Assembly (NCBI RefSeq): GCF_030817215.1
Contig: NZ_JAUSZA010000001.1
Location: forward strand, 2,082,501 to 2,146,500
DNA from: Paenibacillus sp. V4I3
GTDB lineage: Bacteria > Bacillota > Bacilli > Paenibacillales > NBRC-103111
Length of the DNA: 64,000 bases
Reading direction: 5' to 3'
A program made the translations under genes and the position numbers. The notes under the pieces were generated by a model. It saw only the letters and a program-made list of their open reading frames with translations, was not told the DNA's origin and did not search any database. Shown here in pieces: positions 50,727 through 59,610 of this stretch (the first letter of the stretch is position 1; the number at the start of each line of letters is the position of its first letter).

Positions 50727-51698
50727 TTAAACTTTTCCTTCGTCAGTTTTACCCTTCCAAAGTTTACCCTGCCAAGTATTTCTTTCCTTCAAAAGGCTAT
50801 CAAAGGCATTCAGCACTTCCCACTTTTTGAGGCTCCACATCGGGCCAATTAGCAGATCGCGGGGAGCATCTCCTGTAAGGCGATGAACAATCATTTCCGG
50901 TGGCAGAAATTCGAGTGTATCTACGATAAGCTTCACATATTCGTCTTTTTCCAGGAATTGAAGCAAGCCAGCTTCGTATTGTTTCACCATAGGTGTTTTA
51001 CGCATTAAATGAAGTAAATGGATTTTAATGCCCTGAACATCCATTTGAGCGACTGCTCGTCCGGTGTCCAGCATCATTTCGTGGGTCTCCCCAGGTAATC
51101 CATAAATAATGTGTGCACAGGTGCGGATATTATGCTTTCGAAGCTTGGCAACCGCATCTACATAGCATTGTGTGTCGTGAGCACGATTAATGAGTTCAGA
51201 GGTTGATTCGTGGACGGTTTGAAGGCCCATTTCGACCCATAGATAGGTACGTTCATTCAACTCCGCCAAGTATTCGATCACATCATCTGGTAAACAATCC
51301 GGTCTGGTCGCAATGGATAAACCTACAACGCCTGGCTGCTTTAAAATAACTTCATAATATTCCCGCAGCTCCTCAACTGGTGCATACGTATTCGTATAAG
51401 CCTGAAAGTAGCCGATGTATTGGGCTTCCGGCCATTTCTGATGCTGGAGATCACGAATCTTATTAAACTGGGTAACCAGATCATCGCGGCGGCTTCCCGC
51501 AAAATCACCCGATCCTCGCGCACTGCAAAACGTGCAGCCGCCGGTTGCGATACTGCCATCACGATTGGGACAAGTAAAACCTGCATCCAGCATGACTTTA
51601 AAAACCTTCCCGCCGAAAGCTTCACGCATTTCATAATTCCATGTATGGAAACGTTTGTCCCCCCATAATTGAGGCGACTCCTGAGTAATTGTAGACAT
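50727..51698 (-). CDS. radical SAM protein of the TIGR01212/YtqA family
   Basis: A 323-residue radical SAM protein: KRFHTWNYEMREAFGGKVFK, TCPNRDGSIATGGCTFCSAR (the cluster cysteines with a long first gap), AQYIGYFQAYTNTYAPVEEL, LSIATRPDCLPDDVIEYLAE and WVEMGLQTVHESTSELINRA. This is the YtqA/YhcC (TIGR01212) family. YtqA is genetically linked to YtqB/MnmM, and a role in the same tRNA wobble-uridine pathway has been proposed, as I recall. ATG 51698 has AAAGGAGC 7 nt upstream; the longer frame to 51767 is unsupported. Confidence 0.9.
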   Translation of the reverse strand: MSTITQESPQLWGDKRFHTWNYEMREAFGGKVFKVMLDAGFTCPNRDGSIATGGCTFCSARGSGDFAGSRRDDLVTQFNKIRDLQHQKWPEAQYIGYFQAYTNTYAPVEELREYYEVILKQPGVVGLSIATRPDCLPDDVIEYLAELNERTYLWVEMGLQTVHESTSELINRAHDTQCYVDAVAKLRKHNIRTCAHIIYGLPGETHEMMLDTGRAVAQMDVQGIKIHLLHLMRKTPMVKQYEAGLLQFLEKDEYVKLIVDTLEFLPPEMIVHRLTGDAPRDLLIGPMWSLKKWEVLNAFDSLLKERNTWQGKLWKGKTDEGKV

Positions 51699-51847
51699 AG
51701 GGTTGCTCCTTTCTTTCCAACCTATTGTAGCGAAATTGAAGCATGAAAGCGACCCCTGCCTTTCCAAGAAGTTCCCCGTTTAAAGGGAGCGATACGGAGC
51801 ATGATAACTTTGCATAACTATTACATGCCGAAAGGGGATTTGAACAA

Positions 51848-52351
51848 GTGAAAAAGTTTCGTACAATTACTTTGGCGGTAGCTTTGACAACGGCATTAAG
51901 CTTTGGGGCAACTGGTGCACTGGCTATGGGAACTACAGGAACTACAGGAACAATGGGGACAGGAACTACGACAACATCGGGGTATACAGGAAGTAATTAT
52001 GACGCTACGGTAGGTACTGGTACTACAGGTACTATAGGTACTACAGGTACTACAGGTACTACAGGTACTACTGGTACCTATACGGGGAGCGGTACTGGTA
52101 CAGGTTCCTATTCTGGGACAGGAACGGGTACCGGCGTTATGGGTCAAATCAGTGGTTATGGCAACAATATGATGGATCGCATGAGTACTACGGGTACACA
52201 CACTGGAAATTATGACACTTCATCTTATCGAACTTACGCGACTACCGCAGCAAATGGCAATCGTACGAACTGGGGATGGCTTGGCCTTTTAGGTTTGTTG
52301 GGCTTAACTGGCCTTAGAGGAAAAGACAAACGTAGAGATGATGTTAGATAA
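51848..52351 (+). CDS. WGxxGxxG-family surface protein with GTTGT repeats
   Basis: A 167-residue secreted protein. The signal peptide reads KKFRTITLAVALTTALSFGA, then ATGALA. The middle is made of Gly/Thr repeats (GTTGTTGT..., GTGTGSYSGT). The C-terminus is NWGWLGLLGLLGLTGLRG-KDKRR, the WGxxGxxG sorting-like end: a short helix and basic tail seen in Bacillales surface proteins. Function unknown; perhaps a cell-surface or spore-surface filament. GTG start at 51848 with AAAGGGG upstream. The repeat DNA makes length change by slippage likely. A terminator follows. Confidence 0.8.
   Translation: MKKFRTITLAVALTTALSFGATGALAMGTTGTTGTMGTGTTTTSGYTGSNYDATVGTGTTGTIGTTGTTGTTGTTGTYTGSGTGTGSYSGTGTGTGVMGQISGYGNNMMDRMSTTGTHTGNYDTSSYRTYATTAANGNRTNWGWLGLLGLLGLTGLRGKDKRRDDVR
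52017..52077 (+). repeat. ACTACAGGT-type 9-bp tandem repeats in the surface protein gene
   Basis: Seven or so copies of GGTACTACA with single-base changes encode the Gly-Thr-Thr run. The first related copies begin at 51934. Such repeats are prone to copy-number change. Confidence 0.8.
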
Positions 52352-52367
52352 ATAGATACTATAAATG

Positions 52368-52394
52368 CGTCTTCCAATTGGAGGACGTTTTTTT
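52368..52394 (+). terminator. Rho-independent terminator after the WGxxGxxG gene
   Basis: CGTCTTCC-AATT-GGAGGACG is followed by T7. Stem 8 bp with one G-U. Confidence 0.9.
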
Positions 52395-52453
52395 CTTTTA
52401 TTAGAATGATCTGCCATTCATAAAGACCATCATCATAACGGAAGCTATTATTA

Positions 52454-52684
52454 ATGAGACAAAAAGGAAAGCAGGTGAATGAGTTGGTTAAGATGTCCCT
52501 AGCGACCGATACGTTATCCGTCGAGTTGACCATTAAAGAAGCATTCGCTTTGAGCAGTGGCGTGAAATTCGCTGCAGACCCGAGCATATCGAAGGACGCA
52601 AGACGAAAAGTACTGCGTTCTTTGGATCAAAAGTTGTTTCCAGCCACATCGAATACGATTGATTATTATGCCCTGGAAGTGTAA
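52454..52684 (+). CDS. hypothetical small protein upstream of trmB
   Basis: A 76-residue protein I do not recognise. It is mixed, with a hydrophobic patch (VELTIKEAFALSSGVKFAAD) and a basic helix (ISKDARRKVLRSLDQKLFPA), ending NTIDYYALEV. Two starts are possible: ATG 52454 with CGGAAG upstream, and GTG 52475 with AAAGGAAAG upstream. It lies 75 bp before trmB in the same direction. No membrane segment or cysteine is seen. Confidence 0.5.
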   Translation: MRQKGKQVNELVKMSLATDTLSVELTIKEAFALSSGVKFAADPSISKDARRKVLRSLDQKLFPATSNTIDYYALEV

Positions 52685-52759
52685 TTCCCTTTGATTTTTT
52701 TTCTCGAATCGTCTATGATTTGTATTCGATAGCTTGTACGTGTAGGAGGCAAAAAGTAG

Positions 52760-53491
52760 ATGCGTTTACGGGGAAGAAAAGGAATTCGAGAAGATATAGA
52801 ACGTCAAAAGGAACTCGTTGTTTTAAATGCCAAGGATTATCAAGGCAAATGGGCCGAGTTATTCGGTAACAACAACCCGATTCATGCCGAGCTTGGGATG
52901 GGCAAAGGGCGCTTCATTAGTGAAATGAGTAAGAAATATCCGAACATTAATTTCATTGGTGTTGATATGTATGACGAGTTGATTCGCAAAGCGAGCGAGA
53001 AAGCAAAGAATGCTCATGAAATCAAGACGGATGAAGAGGCGGAGTCTGCGCCAAGCATTCCGAACTTGAAGCTAATGCTTTTCAATATCGAACATATTGA
53101 GGAAGCTTTTGCTGAAGGTGAATTAGAGCGGGTTTATTTGAATTTCAGTGATCCATGGCCGAAGAAAAAGCATGCTCGTAGACGTTTAACACATCCGGGC
53201 TTTGTTGAAAAATATCAGCAAATATTAAATGCGAACGGCGAGATTCATTTGAAAACCGATTCGCAATCATTGTTCGAATTCTCGCTTAATTCTTTTGCAG
53301 ATATGGGACTGAGAATGCGAAATATTTCCTTAAATCTGCATGTGGATGGGATTCATCCTGACCATGTTATGACAGAATACGAAACGAAGTTTGCAGGACA
53401 AGGCATGAACATTCATCGCTGTGAAGTGGTAATTGGCGAAAATGTGCTTGCTTCTCATCTGGAGCAGTTAAACAAAGCTAAATCAGAATAG
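52760..53491 (+). CDS. trmB: tRNA (guanine-N7-)-methyltransferase
   Basis: TrmB methylates N7 of G46 in tRNA variable loops. The 243 residues show RLRGRKGIREDIERQKELVV, HAELGMGKGRFISEMSKKYP (SAM site), INFIGVDMYDELIRKASEKA, VYLNFSDPWPKKKHARRRLT (family catalytic signature) and LTHPGFVEKYQQILNANGEI. An insertion near residues 85-100 (KTDEEAESAPSIP) is slightly longer than in B. subtilis. AGGAGG lies 10 nt before the ATG. The terminator at 53502 is shared with the leftward gene beyond. Confidence 0.95.
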   Translation: MRLRGRKGIREDIERQKELVVLNAKDYQGKWAELFGNNNPIHAELGMGKGRFISEMSKKYPNINFIGVDMYDELIRKASEKAKNAHEIKTDEEAESAPSIPNLKLMLFNIEHIEEAFAEGELERVYLNFSDPWPKKKHARRRLTHPGFVEKYQQILNANGEIHLKTDSQSLFEFSLNSFADMGLRMRNISLNLHVDGIHPDHVMTEYETKFAGQGMNIHRCEVVIGENVLASHLEQLNKAKSE

Positions 53492-53501
53492 GTCTATACA
53501 C

Positions 53502-53549
53502 AAAAAAAGCTAATCCCCCACTGCATAATGGTAGGAATTGGCTTTTTTC
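53502..53549. terminator. bidirectional terminator between trmB and the glycolipid synthase
   Basis: AAAAAAAGCTAAT pairs with ATTGGCTTTTTT around a long inner loop with CC/GG pairs. T tracts are present on both strands. Confidence 0.8.
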
Positions 53550-53562
53550 TATTTTACTCGAA

Positions 53563-54693
53563 TCAACCAAGCAATTGCATAATAACCTCTGAGCAATCGG
53601 CTGAAGGCAGGTACATCTTCTTTTTATGATAATTAGAAACGCGCTTAGCCTCCACATCGGTATACCGGCTAGCCAACATCGATAACCAGTTCGCAATTGT
53701 ATCTGCAGATCGGATCGGCTCGCCAAAGCCAAGCTGTGTAAAATAGTGGACATTCTCTTCTTCCTGACCCGGTATCGGATCATAGAACAGCATGGGAATT
53801 GACTTCGCAAGCCCTTCCGAGCAGGTCATACCCCCAGGCTTCGTAACGAGCAAATCGGAAGCTTCCATCAGCTTGCCAATTTCTTGGGTGAAACCAAGCA
53901 AATGAATATTGGGATGCTGATAACGGGCGTCCATCGCCAGCTTTGCTAATGCTTTCTCATTATTGCCTAAGCAAAATATGAATTGGATCCGATCTCTCCA
54001 TGCTATCAGGTGCTCACTGAGCGAATCGCCGCCGATTAATCCCCAGCCGCCTCCCATAACTAGTACGGTAGGCAGAGATGCCAGCTCGAATTGTTGTCGA
54101 ATCATCGCTTTATCGTGGGCAACACGAAAGCTTGGATGAACTGGAATTCCTGTGATTTCGACTTGGGCTGCCGTAATACCGCGGCCCAGCAGTTTATTTT
54201 TGACGTCTTCTGTCGAAACCATATATTTATTTACTTCTCTACTGACCCAAGTCCCATGGACATCGTAGTCCGTAATGACCGTGCATAGCGGGATGTCTAA
54301 GCCAGCTCTTTTCAATCTAGATACCACAACACTGGGAAAAGGATGTGTGCAGACAATAGCTTGAGGAGCCCACTGCTGGATAATGGCCGCTGTCTGTGCA
54401 TAAAAAATGCGATGTAAGGCCAATTGCGTCAAGCGGTTGAGCGATTTTTTATATTGAGAGCGGTACAATCGGCCGTAAAGCTTGGGCTGAGAGGTTAGTG
54501 TCTTTTTGTAAGCATGGATGATCCAAGGTGCTAAGGTCGGGTGCAGGAATGAGCCTAATTCTAAAACACGTGTTTCGATTGTAGAACAACGCTGCTCTAA
54601 GTTTACGGCAAGTGCATAAGCCGCTTGCGTATGTCCGGCTCCGAAGCCTTCTGAAAGAATAAGAACCCGTTTTTTAACATGCAAGACATTCAT
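53563..54693 (-). CDS. UgtP-like diacylglycerol glucosyltransferase
   Basis: A 376-residue GT28-family enzyme of the MGDG synthase/UgtP group, which adds glucose from UDP-glucose to diacylglycerol to build glycolipid anchors. The N-terminus has RVLILSEGFGAGHTQAAYAL. The C-terminal domain has PTVLVMGGGWGLIGGDSLSE and ITKPGGMTCSEGLAKSIPML (family KPGG motif), then YDPIPGQEEENVHYFTQLGF. It is 4 bp from the PAP2 gene and probably coupled to it. GGGGGTAAACGA precedes the ATG. UDP-glucose would come from GalU. Confidence 0.88.
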   Translation of the reverse strand: MNVLHVKKRVLILSEGFGAGHTQAAYALAVNLEQRCSTIETRVLELGSFLHPTLAPWIIHAYKKTLTSQPKLYGRLYRSQYKKSLNRLTQLALHRIFYAQTAAIIQQWAPQAIVCTHPFPSVVVSRLKRAGLDIPLCTVITDYDVHGTWVSREVNKYMVSTEDVKNKLLGRGITAAQVEITGIPVHPSFRVAHDKAMIRQQFELASLPTVLVMGGGWGLIGGDSLSEHLIAWRDRIQFIFCLGNNEKALAKLAMDARYQHPNIHLLGFTQEIGKLMEASDLLVTKPGGMTCSEGLAKSIPMLFYDPIPGQEEENVHYFTQLGFGEPIRSADTIANWLSMLASRYTDVEAKRVSNYHKKKMYLPSADCSEVIMQLLG

Positions 54694-54697
54694 TCGT

Positions 54698-55225
54698 TTA
54701 CCCCCAGATAGCTACTGTCACTAGAGAAGCCGTCGTTCCAATTAAACATCCAACGATACAATCGGAAGGATAGTGCAGCCCTAGGTAGATACGTGATATA
54801 CCAACGATTAATGCGAGCGGTATGAGGATAAGTCCAAGAGCAGGTACGGCTGTAACAAAAGGGAAAATGATCGAGAAGATGGCAGTTGTGTGCCCGGAAG
54901 GAAAGGAATGATCCGTCAGCGGGTTTTTATAAGTAATGGTTTGAGGGTGTACCAGGTAAGGCCTAAGTCTTGGGTATTTCTTTTTAATAATAGCAACTGG
55001 AATATGACTGATGGTTAAGGCAAGGAGAGCTTGGATACCTGCAGTACGCAGTGGGTCTTGCCCGAACAATGCAAAGCATAAGGATATCGCAATGGAGGCT
55101 GTGGCCCCGCCTAAATGTGTTATTTTATTAAAGAAATGATCTAGGAAGAAGTGCTGGATACGTTGATTCACAAAGTGGAATACGCGTGTTTCATGATGCT
55201 GAAGCCAGTGTACGACCCTGCTCAT
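54698..55225 (-). CDS. PAP2-family membrane phosphatase
   Basis: A 175-residue integral membrane phosphatase. The PAP2 motifs are KKKYPRLRP, PSGHTTAIFS and SRIYLGLHYPSDCIVG, all with active-site Lys/Arg/His. About five transmembrane helices are visible. Substrates in this family include undecaprenyl pyrophosphate and phosphatidic acid. Beside a diacylglycerol glucosyltransferase, phosphatidic acid to diacylglycerol is an attractive reaction, but unproven. GGAGG lies 9 nt before the ATG. It is divergent from the GT4 gene. Confidence 0.9.
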   Translation of the reverse strand: MSRVVHWLQHHETRVFHFVNQRIQHFFLDHFFNKITHLGGATASIAISLCFALFGQDPLRTAGIQALLALTISHIPVAIIKKKYPRLRPYLVHPQTITYKNPLTDHSFPSGHTTAIFSIIFPFVTAVPALGLILIPLALIVGISRIYLGLHYPSDCIVGCLIGTTASLVTVAIWG

Positions 55226-55413
55226 GAGTAGTAGCCTCCTTCGCTGCTGGATACTTTCTTAACTCTTATTATAAAGAACATTTATTAAAGGAAGATTAAC
55301 GCAGTAATAAATTTTAAGAAATTCAATTTAACGTTCATCTGATCTCCCGATAACAATCCTGTGCTAGCATGATGTGAAATAAGGGAATTGAAGGTAAATA
55401 GTAAAAGGGGCTG

Positions 55414-56598
55414 ATGAGGTTGAGAGTTGCCTTATTTACAGATACATTCCTGCCAGATGTAAATGGAGTTGCCAAGACACTTGGCAGATGGACGCGGTTT
55501 TTGGAATCCAAAGATGTGGCTTGTAAAGTGTTTGCTCCTACTAGTATGACAGAAGGTGACAACGATCCGTTCCGTGTAGAACGTTTTTACAGTATTCCCT
55601 TTTTATTGTACCCCGAATGTCGCTTAGCTATCCCAAATCCTCTCAATGTTCGCAAATCTCTCCATGCCTTTCAGCCTACAATCATTCATTGTGCAACCCC
55701 TTTCAATTTGGGACTTTTTGGCTTACACCATGCTCGCAAACACAAAATACCATTAGTTGCGTCCTACCATACTCACTTCGACCAATACTTGAGTCATTAT
55801 AAAATCCCTTGGGTGGAGCCTACGCTCTGGAAATACATGCAATGGTTTCACCAAAGCTGTCAGAAGGTGTATGTGCCTTCTAAGTCTACCTTGCAGCATC
55901 TGCATGCCAAAGGGTTAAGCAATCTAGAGATTTGGAGCCGCGGTGTCGATGCGGAACGTTTCCAGCCAATTGTCGATCGAAAGTCAGTACTCGGGACATA
56001 TGGCGTAGATCCTGCAAAGTTCGTTATGCTTTATGTCGGGCGTTTAGCCCCTGAGAAGAGTGTAGAGGTCGCACTAGACAGTTTTACTGCACTGCCAGCT
56101 GCGATCAGAGATGATTGTCGTCTAATTATTGCTGGTGACGGACCGTCTGCCGGAGTGTTACGCGAATGTTATGGAGGGGCATCGGGAGTTACTTTTACCG
56201 GTTTCGTTCAAGGGACACAGCTAGCTGAGCTCTATGCGGCCGCAGATGTGTTTCTTTTTCCTTCGGCTACAGAGACGTTCGGCAATGTTGTTCTAGAGTC
56301 AATGGCTTCTGGGACAACGGTGATTGGAGCTGCTGCCGGCGGGGTACAAGATACTATTGAGCATGAAGTGACGGGTTTACTCTGCCCGTCTGGCGACGTA
56401 GCTGCTTTCACACAAGCCCTCGTAAGATTGTATGAATCACAGGAGACTCGTCACAGACTTGCCATTGCGGGTAGGGAGTTTGCCCTGCGTCAATCTTGGG
56501 ATCACATATTTAACCAATTGTTGACCAGCTATGAAGAAGTAGTCTTTAGGACATCTGCCAATCAGTCCCACATTTATGCAACCCGTATGATCCGTTAA
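55414..56598 (+). CDS. GT4-family glycosyltransferase
   Basis: A 394-residue GT-B glycosyltransferase. The N-terminus has RVALFTDTFLPDVNGVAKTL, the pattern of GT4 mannosyl/glucosyl-transferases working on lipid acceptors (MgtA, PimB types). HTHFDQYLSHYKIPW follows. The C-terminal EX7E region has FPSATETFGNVVLESMASGT and GDGPSAGVLRECYGG. It is divergent from the UgtP-like and PAP2 genes, 189 bp away, so a glycolipid role (second sugar) is plausible. AAAAGGGG lies 4 nt before the ATG. Donor not determined. Confidence 0.85.
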   Translation: MRLRVALFTDTFLPDVNGVAKTLGRWTRFLESKDVACKVFAPTSMTEGDNDPFRVERFYSIPFLLYPECRLAIPNPLNVRKSLHAFQPTIIHCATPFNLGLFGLHHARKHKIPLVASYHTHFDQYLSHYKIPWVEPTLWKYMQWFHQSCQKVYVPSKSTLQHLHAKGLSNLEIWSRGVDAERFQPIVDRKSVLGTYGVDPAKFVMLYVGRLAPEKSVEVALDSFTALPAAIRDDCRLIIAGDGPSAGVLRECYGGASGVTFTGFVQGTQLAELYAAADVFLFPSATETFGNVVLESMASGTTVIGAAAGGVQDTIEHEVTGLLCPSGDVAAFTQALVRLYESQETRHRLAIAGREFALRQSWDHIFNQLLTSYEEVVFRTSANQSHIYATRMIR

Positions 56599-56947
56599 CA
56601 GGGGCAGATGAGCAAAAGTTGTCAGGGAGAGCTCAGGTGAATTATAATAAACCCCGTATCACATGGGGGACGGCTAGTTCGTCTAAATGGTGAACTTTTG
56701 GTACACAATAAAATGAAAAACGTTGAAAACAGGACTTTAACGATCTGATTTCAAGCACATGCTGCATAGTCTGTGCGCGTTCCGCTCAAATCTCAGAGAA
56801 ATGGCTTATATTCGCCATTGTGAACTTTGACAAATGAGTGGAAAGAGAGGAAAATCAAGAACGGTTATTCACTTGGTACATAAAACTGCGCATACGCGTA
56901 TAAAAAGATAGCTTGTGTGCATAAACAAAAAAGGGGGACTTTGCTTC
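56599..56947 (+). promoter_or_regulatory. 349-bp leader region with a candidate promoter
   Basis: No gene is supported here. TTGACA (56827-56832) and GAAAAT (56850-56855), 17 bp apart, are the best promoter for the GT2 gene. A second weak candidate lies at about 56874-56900. Two GTGAACTTT words (56690 and 56820) repeat in the region; their meaning is unclear. Confidence 0.4.
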
Positions 56948-58183
56948 ATGCTTGACAATATTATGCTTACCTTTCAAATTGGCTTGGCCTTGGTCGGTGC
57001 ATATCAGTTGTTTTTGACTTTTTTCGGATGGTACCGTCCCAGAAACAAACAGAAATTTGCTCCCCAGAAATCGTTTGCCGTATTGGTTGCCGCTCATAAT
57101 GAGGAGCAGGTCGTTGGTGCATTGATCGAGAATCTGAAGGCTTTGGATTACCCCAAAGAGCTTTATGACATCTTCGTGATTTGTGATAACTGTACAGACA
57201 ATACAGCGGATATTGCACGCAGTCATGGTGTTAATGCCATGGAACGCCATAACCCGAACCTGAGAGGGAAAGGTTACGCGATCGAATGGATGCTGAAAGA
57301 GCTTTGGAAGCGGGAGCGTCAGTACGACGCCATTGTCATGTTTGATGCCGACAATCTTTCCAGCCCGGATTACTTGATTCACATGAACAATGATCTTTGC
57401 TCCGGTTCTAGAGTTATTCAGGCTTACCTGGACAGCAAGAACCCGACTGATTCCTGGGTTACTGGCTCCTATGCAATCTCCTATTACTTTGCAAACCGCT
57501 TCTGGCAAATGCCCCGTACGAATTTAGGGCTTGCTAACTACTTGGGTGGCACAGGAATGTGCTTTGAATCCAAGCTGCTTAAACAGATCGGATGGGGAGC
57601 TACCAGCCTTGTTGAGGATCTGGAGTTTTCGATGCGCTGTATCAAACTCGGTATTCGACCGACTTACAACTACGAAGCGATTGTTTACGATGAGAAGCCA
57701 CTAACGTTTAAAGTATCTGCCAAACAGCGTTTACGCTGGATGCAAGGACACTTTGATGTGGCCAAGCGTTATTTCTTCCCTCTATTGTGGCAAGGTATCA
57801 AAGAGGGCAGTTGGACGAAGATTGACGCGGCTATCTACTCTGCTAACGTATATAATTTCTTTTTCGGTGCGATTATCTCCGTGCTGCTATGGATTAAATC
57901 CGTGACTCCGGGCTGGTCGGACGCGCCTATGCTTGCCGACATCAATCCTGTTTTCTTTAACACCGTAAGCATAGCGATTTATGTGCTGCTGCCTATTTCC
58001 ATGTTAGTTGAGAAGGCTCCTGGCAAGGTATATAAATATTTAATTCTTTATCCAGTGTTTATGCTTTCTTGGTGGCCAATTACGTTCTATGCGTTCTTCA
58101 CGCAAAACAACAAACAATGGAGCCATACGGAGCATACCCGTGTTATTCGTCTAGACGAAATGAAAAGTAAACAAGTGAGTTGA
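56948..58183 (+). CDS. processive GT2 glycosyltransferase with membrane helices
   Basis: A 411-residue GT2 enzyme with one N-terminal helix (MLDNIMLTFQIGLALVGAYQ) and about three at the C-terminus (FFFGAIISVLLWIKS; VSIAIYVLLPISMLVEK; YPVFMLSWWPITFYAFF). The catalytic domain has KSFAVLVAAHNEEQVVGALI, VICDNCTDNTADIA, VMFDADNLSSPDYL, EDLEFSMR and the QxxRW site QRLRWMQGHFD. This is the layout of processive polysaccharide synthases. The product is unknown. GGGGGA lies 10 nt before ATG 56948. It precedes the infC leader. Confidence 0.87.
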   Translation: MLDNIMLTFQIGLALVGAYQLFLTFFGWYRPRNKQKFAPQKSFAVLVAAHNEEQVVGALIENLKALDYPKELYDIFVICDNCTDNTADIARSHGVNAMERHNPNLRGKGYAIEWMLKELWKRERQYDAIVMFDADNLSSPDYLIHMNNDLCSGSRVIQAYLDSKNPTDSWVTGSYAISYYFANRFWQMPRTNLGLANYLGGTGMCFESKLLKQIGWGATSLVEDLEFSMRCIKLGIRPTYNYEAIVYDEKPLTFKVSAKQRLRWMQGHFDVAKRYFFPLLWQGIKEGSWTKIDAAIYSANVYNFFFGAIISVLLWIKSVTPGWSDAPMLADINPVFFNTVSIAIYVLLPISMLVEKAPGKVYKYLILYPVFMLSWWPITFYAFFTQNNKQWSHTEHTRVIRLDEMKSKQVS

Positions 58184-58199
58184 CTTTCTCTGGATGAGA

Positions 58200-58352
58200 T
58201 GATATTATATTTCAAGTAAAAGCAGAAGCGCCCGCTTCTCACCTGACCGACACAGTTGGCTGGTTTGAATGAATCGTCATGAATGTACAATAGGTTTGCA
58301 TGAACCTGTTATTGATGAAGATGTGGGCCACTGCGCCCGCATCTTTTTTATA
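58200..58352 (+). promoter_or_regulatory. L20 leader (ribosomal protein autoregulation) with attenuator
   Basis: The infC-rpmI-rplT operon of Firmicutes is preceded by a structured leader bound by L20. Here AGATGTGGGC (58319-58328) pairs with GCCCGCATCT (58335-58344), followed by TTTTTT, giving an intrinsic attenuator. Upstream, AGAAGCGCCCGCTTCT and GGTTTGCATGAACC are further stems. The exact Rfam match was not tested. Confidence 0.75.
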
Positions 58353-58394
58353 TTGTTAGAGAGAGCGTTACATACTTTTTGGAGGTGGAATACT

Positions 58395-58910
58395 ATTAGC
58401 AAAGACCATATGATTAATGATGAGATTCGTGTGAAGGAAGTACGCCTGATTGGGGCGGACGGAGAACAACTCGGCATCACGCCGATTCGCGAAGCTCTTC
58501 AAATCGCACTTGACGCGAATTTGGATTTGGTAAATGTGGCACCGACGGCTAAGCCGCCAGTATGCCGCATTATGGATTACGGTAAATTCCGTTATGAAAC
58601 ACAGAAGAAAGAAAAAGAAGCTCGCAAGAACCAGAAAATCGTGGATATCAAAGAAATTCGCTTAAGCGCGACTATCGATGAGCACGACTTCCAAACGAAG
58701 CTTCGCAATGCCGTAAAGTTTCTTGGCGAAGGCGATAAAGTGAAAGCCAGTGTCAGGTTCCGTGGTCGTGAAATAGCGCACTCGGAGATTGGCCGTAGAG
58801 TACTTGAACGTTTAGCTACTGAAACAGCTGACATTTCCTCACAGGAGCGCGCTCCTAAGCTTGAGGGAAGAAGCATGATCATGATCTTAACGCCGAAAGT
58901 CACTACCTAG
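58395..58910 (+). CDS. infC: translation initiation factor IF-3 (AUU start)
   Basis: IF-3 binds the 30S subunit and checks initiator tRNA and start codons. The 171 residues have [60 protein letters not shown] and [12 protein letters not shown]. No ATG stands at the expected start: GGAGGTGG at 58381-58388 is 6 nt from ATT (58395) followed by AGCAAAGAC, matching the conserved SKD start of Bacillus IF-3. The AUU start lets IF-3 limit its own translation. Longer frames upstream run through the leader. Confidence 0.93.
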   Translation: MSKDHMINDEIRVKEVRLIGADGEQLGITPIREALQIALDANLDLVNVAPTAKPPVCRIMDYGKFRYETQKKEKEARKNQKIVDIKEIRLSATIDEHDFQTKLRNAVKFLGEGDKVKASVRFRGREIAHSEIGRRVLERLATETADISSQERAPKLEGRSMIMILTPKVTT

Positions 58911-58942
58911 GCGTTATACTAAATTAGGAGGAACAAAACACC

Positions 58943-59146
58943 ATGCCGAAAATGAAAACACACAGCAGCTTGAAAGGCCGTTTCAAAATTACTGGCACAG
59001 GCAAAGTGATGAGATACAAACAAGGTAAAAATCACTTGCTTTCCGGTAAATCTTCACGTACTAAACGTGTTCTTGGAACAAACCCAGTTATGGCTCCAGG
59101 CGATGTACGTCGTCTGAAACAACAACTTTCTAACATTAAAGGTTAA
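58943..59146 (+). CDS. rpmI: 50S ribosomal protein L35
   Basis: A 67-residue basic ribosomal protein beginning MPKMKTHSSLKGRFKITGTG and ending MAPGDVRRLKQQLSNIKG, the L35 pattern. It lies between infC and rplT, the usual order. AGGAGG-like sequence (TAGGAGGAAC) precedes the ATG. Confidence 0.96.
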   Translation: MPKMKTHSSLKGRFKITGTGKVMRYKQGKNHLLSGKSSRTKRVLGTNPVMAPGDVRRLKQQLSNIKG

Positions 59147-59186
59147 TATTCGAACATTATTTATACATCCCAGGAGGTAGTTAACA

Positions 59187-59546
59187 ATGGCAAGAGTCAA
59201 GGGCGGATTTATTCGCGCTCACCGTCGTAAGAAAATTTTGAAACTAGCAAAAGGTTATTTCGGTTCCAAACATCGCTTATTTAAAACAGCTAAAGAACAA
59301 GTAATGAAATCTTTAGTGTATGCTTACCGTGACCGTCGTCAAACGAAACGTAACTTCCGCAGACTGTGGATTACACGTATCAATGCAGGCGCTCGTCAAA
59401 ACGGCTTGAGCTACAGCAAATTGATGCACGGCCTGAAATTGGCTGGTATCGAAGTTAACCGTAAAATCTTGGCTGATCTAGCTGTGAATGATTCCAAAGC
59501 GTTCAACGATTTGGCAACAGCTGCAAAAGCAAAAGTAAACGCGTAA
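59187..59546 (+). CDS. rplT: 50S ribosomal protein L20
   Basis: A 119-residue basic protein: [61 protein letters not shown]20 is needed for early 50S assembly and also represses this operon by binding the leader. CAGGAGGTAG lies 9 nt before the ATG. A strong terminator follows. Confidence 0.97.
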   Translation: MARVKGGFIRAHRRKKILKLAKGYFGSKHRLFKTAKEQVMKSLVYAYRDRRQTKRNFRRLWITRINAGARQNGLSYSKLMHGLKLAGIEVNRKILADLAVNDSKAFNDLATAAKAKVNA

Positions 59547-59556
59547 TAGCGTTCTT

Positions 59557-59592
59557 AGAAGCCTGTTCCCTTTAGGGAGCAGGCTTCTTTTT
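59557..59592 (+). terminator. Rho-independent terminator after rplT
   Basis: AGAAGCCTGTTCCC pairs with GGGAGCAGGCTTCT (one mismatch) around TTTA, followed by TTTT. Confidence 0.92.
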
Positions 59593-59610
59593 GCATGAAA
59601 TGGACGAGAT

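Noticed and set aside
56855-57508. 217-codon frame antisense to the GT2 gene
   Set aside because: The plus strand has all GT2 motifs through QxxRW; no ribosome site on the minus strand.
58269-58394. IF-3 start in the leader
   Set aside because: The frame passes through the L20 attenuator hairpin; the GGAGGTGG site and SKD start point to ATT 58395.
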